Shown here one piece after another: positions 5,236 to 8,250 of a stretch of DNA of 8,250 nucleotides; within the stretch, counting starts at the first letter, position 1; each line of letters begins with the position of its first letter. Source of the stretch: Vibrio tasmaniensis 1F-187 (GTDB lineage Bacteria; Pseudomonadota; Gammaproteobacteria; Enterobacterales; Vibrionaceae). The notes under the pieces are model-generated. The model did no database searches, was not told the DNA's origin, and saw only the letters and a program-made list of their open reading frames with translations. Both the position numbers and the translations under genes were made by a program. The DNA lies in assembly GCF_000272405.2 (NCBI RefSeq), contig NZ_AJZM02000416.1, forward strand, positions 1 through 8,250, given 5' to 3'.

Positions 5236-5970
5236 GTGAACCAGCAATCTGGACAAGGCGAACAAGATGAAGTGGTTGTTATTGAGGAACGCGATAAACG
5301 TAGTCAGCTCTATATCGGCATTGCTGCGGTTATCGGTTTGGCGTTAGGTGGCTTAATCGGATCTACAGTCACGGCTTCGAAGTGGGAATCCACTTATCAG
5401 GTACTAGAAACTCGTTATCAAGAACTGCGTGATAGTAAAACTCAGTTGGTGACATCAGTTGAAGAGAAAGTGGCAAAAGTTGATACCGAAATTGATGCGA
5501 AAGTAGAAGCTGCTCTAGTGAAACAGGCAGAAGAGCATCAAAAAGAACTCCAAGATTTAGCGAAACAATCTGCAGTTTTAGAGAAAGCAAACTACTCGTT
5601 AGAGCAGCAGTTAAACGAACAGAAGCAAACGTTAGAACAAACTCAACAAAATAATCAAAAGTTGAGCCGTCAAGCTGATATGCAGTCGACCCTTTTTGAA
5701 CGTTCGCGTGAGCTTTTCCGCAAAGAATTACAGATATCTCAAGAGCTTGAAAAACTCGAGAAAGAAAGAGATGACATCGAACAGAATCTTGGTTCTTTGA
5801 AGAAAGCGTGTGATGTTTTCTTAGATGGTACGTCATGGGATACAAAATCTGACGCCTGTGAGAAACAGGATAATGCCAATTCCCGCTTAAGTGACATCAG
5901 ACAAATGATTGAAGTTCACACCATGGATATCAAGCAGATCAAGGCTCTCACTGAAGAGATGGGTCTATAA
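5236..5970 (+). CDS. Single-pass membrane protein with long coiled coil, function unknown
   Basis: The product is 244 residues. An acidic N-terminus (EQDEVVVIEERDKR, 9-22) is followed by one membrane helix (about 25-45, with GLALGGLIGS). A long, highly charged heptad-rich helix rich in Q, E, K and L runs over about 52-190, and a short C-terminal domain carries two cysteines (C192, C208). The KR before the helix suggests the N-terminus is cytoplasmic and the coiled coil periplasmic, where the two cysteines could form a disulfide. The start is GTG, supported by GGGAG (5222-5226) nine bases upstream and by the absence of any nearby ATG. Proteins of this kind in Vibrio are, as I recall, sometimes labelled as chromosome-partitioning proteins. 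I see no ATPase motif and would not use that name. The gene ends about 50 bases before a strong terminator. Confidence 0.85.
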   Translation: MNQQSGQGEQDEVVVIEERDKRSQLYIGIAAVIGLALGGLIGSTVTASKWESTYQVLETRYQELRDSKTQLVTSVEEKVAKVDTEIDAKVEAALVKQAEEHQKELQDLAKQSAVLEKANYSLEQQLNEQKQTLEQTQQNNQKLSRQADMQSTLFERSRELFRKELQISQELEKLEKERDDIEQNLGSLKKACDVFLDGTSWDTKSDACEKQDNANSRLSDIRQMIEVHTMDIKQIKALTEEMGL

Positions 5971-6019
5971 GCTGAGCGCTTAATATAGCCATATCACGAC
6001 TACTTGCAGTAAGAATTTG

Positions 6020-6053
6020 AACGCCCACATCGCATACGTGATGTGGGCGTTTT
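6020..6053 (+). terminator. Rho-independent terminator of the coiled-coil gene
   Basis: AACGCCCACATC (6020-6031) pairs perfectly over 12 bases with GATGTGGGCGTT (6040-6051) around an 8-base loop, and T residues run to 6053. It lies 49 bases after the stop codon at 5968-5970. The T-run is short but the stem is GC-rich and long. Confidence 0.85.
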
Positions 6054-6299
6054 GCGTTCTCACCCCCTAAATGGCTAAGATGCGCTTTACATTGTTATTT
6101 CTGAAATTAGTGATTAGATACGTAAAATTGATCTTGATATGTGCTTTGTTGGGTAGTTGGTGACTTTGCACGCATATTTACACGCCAGAAAATTAGCATA
6201 ATTGTTATGTTCTAGGATGAATATGTGGTTTGTTGCCACTCGGTGATTAGACTATCTCAAAGGACAAAGGACAAAGGACAAAGGACAAAGGATGGAGCG
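6054..6299. other. Intergenic gap, mostly featureless AT-rich sequence
   Basis: After the terminator there is about 200 bp of AT-rich sequence in which I see no convincing gene and no good -35/-10 pair. CATAAT near 6198 is the only -10-like hexamer noticed. The right end holds the heptamer tandem repeat at 6259-6292. Confidence 0.5.
6259..6292 (+). repeat. Heptamer tandem repeat (AAAGGAC, nearly 5 copies)
   Basis: Four exact AAAGGAC units (6259-6286) are followed by AAAGGA (6287-6292). Every unit carries an AAGGA Shine-Dalgarno-like core. The last one is seven bases before the ATG at 6300, so the array could supply the ribosome site of the small ORF, if that ORF is real. Confidence 0.9.
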
Positions 6300-6488
6300 A
6301 TGCCTGAATATCTGTGCGAGACTTGTACCGTAGCTTATTGCTTTGATGATTGTAATTCGGCATTGGCGCAACGAGAAATGATTGAAGTAGAAGAAGTCTT
6401 GGATCGTAAACAAGTAAGCCAAGATCCTGAACGGCGGCTTAAACAAGAAAATTCAGACATAAAAAATCCCTACAAGCACAGCCTGTAG
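6300..6488 (+). CDS. Doubtful Cys-rich small ORF, 62 residues
   Basis: I do not recognise a family. The N-terminus has four cysteines spaced C-x2-C-x4-C-x3-C (residues 6-18), possibly a metal-binding knuckle. The rest is charged and probably helical (REMIEVEEVLDRKQ, 25-38). An AAGGA from the last heptamer repeat lies seven bases before the ATG, with GGAG closer still, so it has a usable ribosome site. Against it, the last codons (NPYKHSL and the stop) are made of the terminator that serves the opposite gene, no promoter is evident, and it is short. The frame is also open upstream to 6225 through the repeat, but that peptide is repeat-derived. A true small protein and a chance frame are both possible. 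Confidence 0.35.
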   Translation: MPEYLCETCTVAYCFDDCNSALAQREMIEVEEVLDRKQVSQDPERRLKQENSDIKNPYKHSL

Positions 6489-6495
6489 GGATTTT
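6461..6495 (-). terminator. Rho-independent terminator of the second AGCS symporter gene
   Basis: AAAATCCCTACA (6463-6474) and TGTAGGGATTTT (6484-6495) are perfect 12-bp arms around a 9-base loop. On the minus strand the second arm ends in six T (6466-6461), so it works best for the symporter, whose stop codon is about 93 bases upstream. On the plus strand the T-run is four, so weaker termination that way is possible. It overlaps the end of the small plus-strand ORF. Confidence 0.85.
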
Positions 6496-6588
6496 GTACG
6501 TTGCAATACTGTTCTCGCTTTCTCAAGCAAAGGGTCTTACAAAAATTTTTAGAACAGTGTTATTCGACAATAAATTATTGACGAGTCA

Positions 6589-8130
6589 CTATTTTTCGTA
6601 AGTTTTTATTTCGCCAGATTTAACGCGAGCAACAAATGATTGCAGTTCTTTCTTCACAACAGGCATTAGGAAGTACAAGCCAAGAATGTTGAAGATAGAC
6701 ATCGCAAAGATAGCTGCGTCAGAGAAGTCGATTACCGCGCCAAACTGAATCGTCGCACCGATAACAACAAACACACAAAACATCACTTTAAAAATCAGTT
6801 CCGTTGTTTTGCCTTCACCAAATAGGTAAGTCCACGCTTTAAGACCGTAGTACGACCAAGAGATCATGGTAGAAAACGCGAACATAATTACCGCTAGAGC
6901 GAGTGTGTATTTGAACACTTCTGCCGTTTCAGTAAACGATGCAGCAGTAAGCGTTACACCCGTTAAGCCTGAACCATCGAATGGACCTGTATTTAGACCA
7001 GCGATAGTGATAACCAAGGCTGTCATTGTACAAATGATGACTGTATCAACGAACGGTTCTAATAGTGATACTAGACCTTCAGTGATTGGCTCTTTTGTTT
7101 TAACCGCTGAGTGAGCGATAGCTGCTGAACCTACACCTGCTTCGTTTGAGAACGTTGCACGTTTTAGACCTTGGATTAAGGCACCAATGAATCCACCAAC
7201 CACACCTTCGCCAGTAAACGCACCTGTAAAGATTGCACTGAACGCAGGACCCACTTGATCAAGATTAGAACCGATAACAATCAGAGCCATACCGATATAC
7301 AGAGCAGCCATCCAAGGAACAACTTTTTCCGTTACCGATGCGATAGAAGGCATACCACCAACAATCACAGAGAAAACTAAAGCGGCGAGTACAAGGCCTG
7401 TGATGACACCGTATTCACTTGGTACATCGAATGCGTAAGTTAACATGGCATGTGCTTGGTTAGCTTGGAACATGTTACCGCCGCCCAATGCGCCTAAAAT
7501 ACACATTAATGCAAAACCAATAGCAAGGGCTTTACCTAGTCCACCCAACCCTCTTTCACCAAGACCTTGGCTTAGGTAGTACATGGGACCACCGGAAACG
7601 ACACCTGAAGGTAGGATAGTTCGGTATTTCACACCTAAGGTACACTCACAGAACTTAGACGCCATACCCAGAAGACCACACAAGATCATCCAGAATGTTG
7701 CACCAGGACCACCAATTGCGAGTGCAGCACCCACACCGGCAATATTACCAAGCCCAACAGTTCCAGAAAGCGCGGTTGTTAACGCTTGAAAGTGAGAAAC
7801 TTCCCCTTCGTGTTTGGAGTTAGGGTCTGTGTACTTACCTTTAATAATGTCTATGGCCATCCCGACACGTTTAAATTGAACAAAGCCAAAGTAAACAGTA
7901 AAGATGATCGCAGCGAGCAGTAACCAGCCAACAATAATTGGGAAGTTTGCTTCACCTACCGGTACGCTTTTAAATATCAGTCCAACGAACCAACCTGTAT
8001 ATTCGTTGAAAAAACCATCAACACTTTGACTTAAGTTACTGATAGCTTGATTAAATGATCCTTCTTCTGCAAATGCACTGGAACTAAATAATAATATAAA
8101 CCCAAAAAATAATTCACGTATGTTTTTCAT
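6589..8130 (-). CDS. AGCS family sodium:alanine/glycine symporter with signal-peptide-like N-terminus
   Basis: This is a 513-residue AGCS inner-membrane symporter, paralogous to the one at 2994-4364. Landmarks are TALSGTVGLGNIAGVG (119-134), GGPGATFWM (140-148), GGPMYYL (180-186), RATFSNEAGVGSAAIAHS (324-341) and FAFSTMISWSYYGLKAW (417-433). It differs from the first in an N-terminal extension. Residues 1-21 look like a cleavable signal peptide ending SAFA before EEG, then comes a polar segment of about 40 residues before the first core helix (64-85). Longer AGCS proteins with this leader are common in gammaproteobacteria. The ATG has a modest AGGG about seven bases upstream. No glycine-aptamer core (GCCGAAGGAG or CAGGCAAAAGGAC) is seen in the 120 bases visible upstream, so its control differs. 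Substrate is probably alanine, glycine or serine; the sequence does not decide. Confidence 0.95.
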   Translation of the reverse strand: MKNIRELFFGFILLFSSSAFAEEGSFNQAISNLSQSVDGFFNEYTGWFVGLIFKSVPVGEANFPIIVGWLLLAAIIFTVYFGFVQFKRVGMAIDIIKGKYTDPNSKHEGEVSHFQALTTALSGTVGLGNIAGVGAALAIGGPGATFWMILCGLLGMASKFCECTLGVKYRTILPSGVVSGGPMYYLSQGLGERGLGGLGKALAIGFALMCILGALGGGNMFQANQAHAMLTYAFDVPSEYGVITGLVLAALVFSVIVGGMPSIASVTEKVVPWMAALYIGMALIVIGSNLDQVGPAFSAIFTGAFTGEGVVGGFIGALIQGLKRATFSNEAGVGSAAIAHSAVKTKEPITEGLVSLLEPFVDTVIICTMTALVITIAGLNTGPFDGSGLTGVTLTAASFTETAEVFKYTLALAVIMFAFSTMISWSYYGLKAWTYLFGEGKTTELIFKVMFCVFVVIGATIQFGAVIDFSDAAIFAMSIFNILGLYFLMPVVKKELQSFVARVKSGEIKTYEK

Positions 8131-8250
8131 GGTTTTCCCTGTCTTTTTATTAAATTATGTTTGTTTCTGTTGTGTTTTTTCTATTTGATTTTTTACATTT
8201 CAGCGACTTATTTATTGCAATTCGACGGGGCTTTGTTGCGTAATTAAATT
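8131..8250. other. AT-rich upstream region of the second AGCS gene
   Basis: The 120 bases up to the right edge are AT-rich with long pyrimidine tracts on the plus strand. On the minus strand TTGCAA, a 17-base spacer and TGTAAA form a weak promoter candidate. Any longer leader lies outside the window. Confidence 0.3.

Noticed and set aside
5369..5845. Minus-strand 158-codon frame opposite the coiled-coil gene
   Set aside because: It is the antisense of a well-supported coiled-coil coding sequence with a Shine-Dalgarno and terminator; a long antisense frame is expected from its Glu/Gln/Lys-rich codons.
6252..6446. Minus-strand 64-codon frame across the heptamer repeat
   Set aside because: Its end is translation of the tandem repeat, its start lacks a ribosome site, and it lies beyond the upstream symporter's stop without its own promoter.

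Overview
The window looks like a stretch of chromosome from a marine gammaproteobacterium, most likely a Vibrio. This is inferred from the protein sequences, the moderate-to-low GC, and a tandem glycine riboswitch in front of a sodium:alanine-type symporter, an arrangement known from Vibrio cholerae. Most of it is ordinary housekeeping and transport DNA. I see no CRISPR array, rRNA, tRNA, prophage or complete insertion sequence.

Layout, left to right. The left edge cuts through a plus-strand gene; only its C-terminus (to 225) is present and it resembles the end of a class I SAM-dependent methyltransferase. An AT-rich gap (226-478) holds three unexplained dyads and then the terminator of the next gene. 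A minus-strand M32 carboxypeptidase (479-1951) is followed by a divergent plus-strand LysE/RhtB-type exporter (2250-2885). The exporter converges on a minus-strand AGCS sodium:amino-acid symporter (2994-4364), with a shared bidirectional terminator between them. The symporter has a 5' leader of about 400 nt that carries a two-aptamer glycine riboswitch (about 4500-4756) and a hairpin that masks its Shine-Dalgarno sequence.

Divergent from this leader are a 52-residue membrane protein (4929-5087) and a membrane-anchored coiled-coil protein (5236-5970), the latter ending in a strong terminator. A gap of about 330 bp contains a 7-bp tandem repeat next to a doubtful Cys-rich small ORF (6300-6488). 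The window closes with a second minus-strand AGCS symporter (6589-8130) that has a signal peptide and no riboswitch in the upstream sequence available.

How the genes fit together: the clearest functional theme is small amino-acid traffic. Two sodium-coupled symporters import glycine/alanine-like substrates, one of them under direct glycine sensing. A LysE-type exporter and a carboxypeptidase that releases C-terminal amino acids sit beside them. Whether these form a coordinated module is inference, since strands and terminators show that each is a separate transcription unit. The most rewarding region is the glycine riboswitch leader, where a leader-linker kink-turn, a GAAA-capped insert in aptamer I and a plausible translational OFF switch can be read from the sequence.
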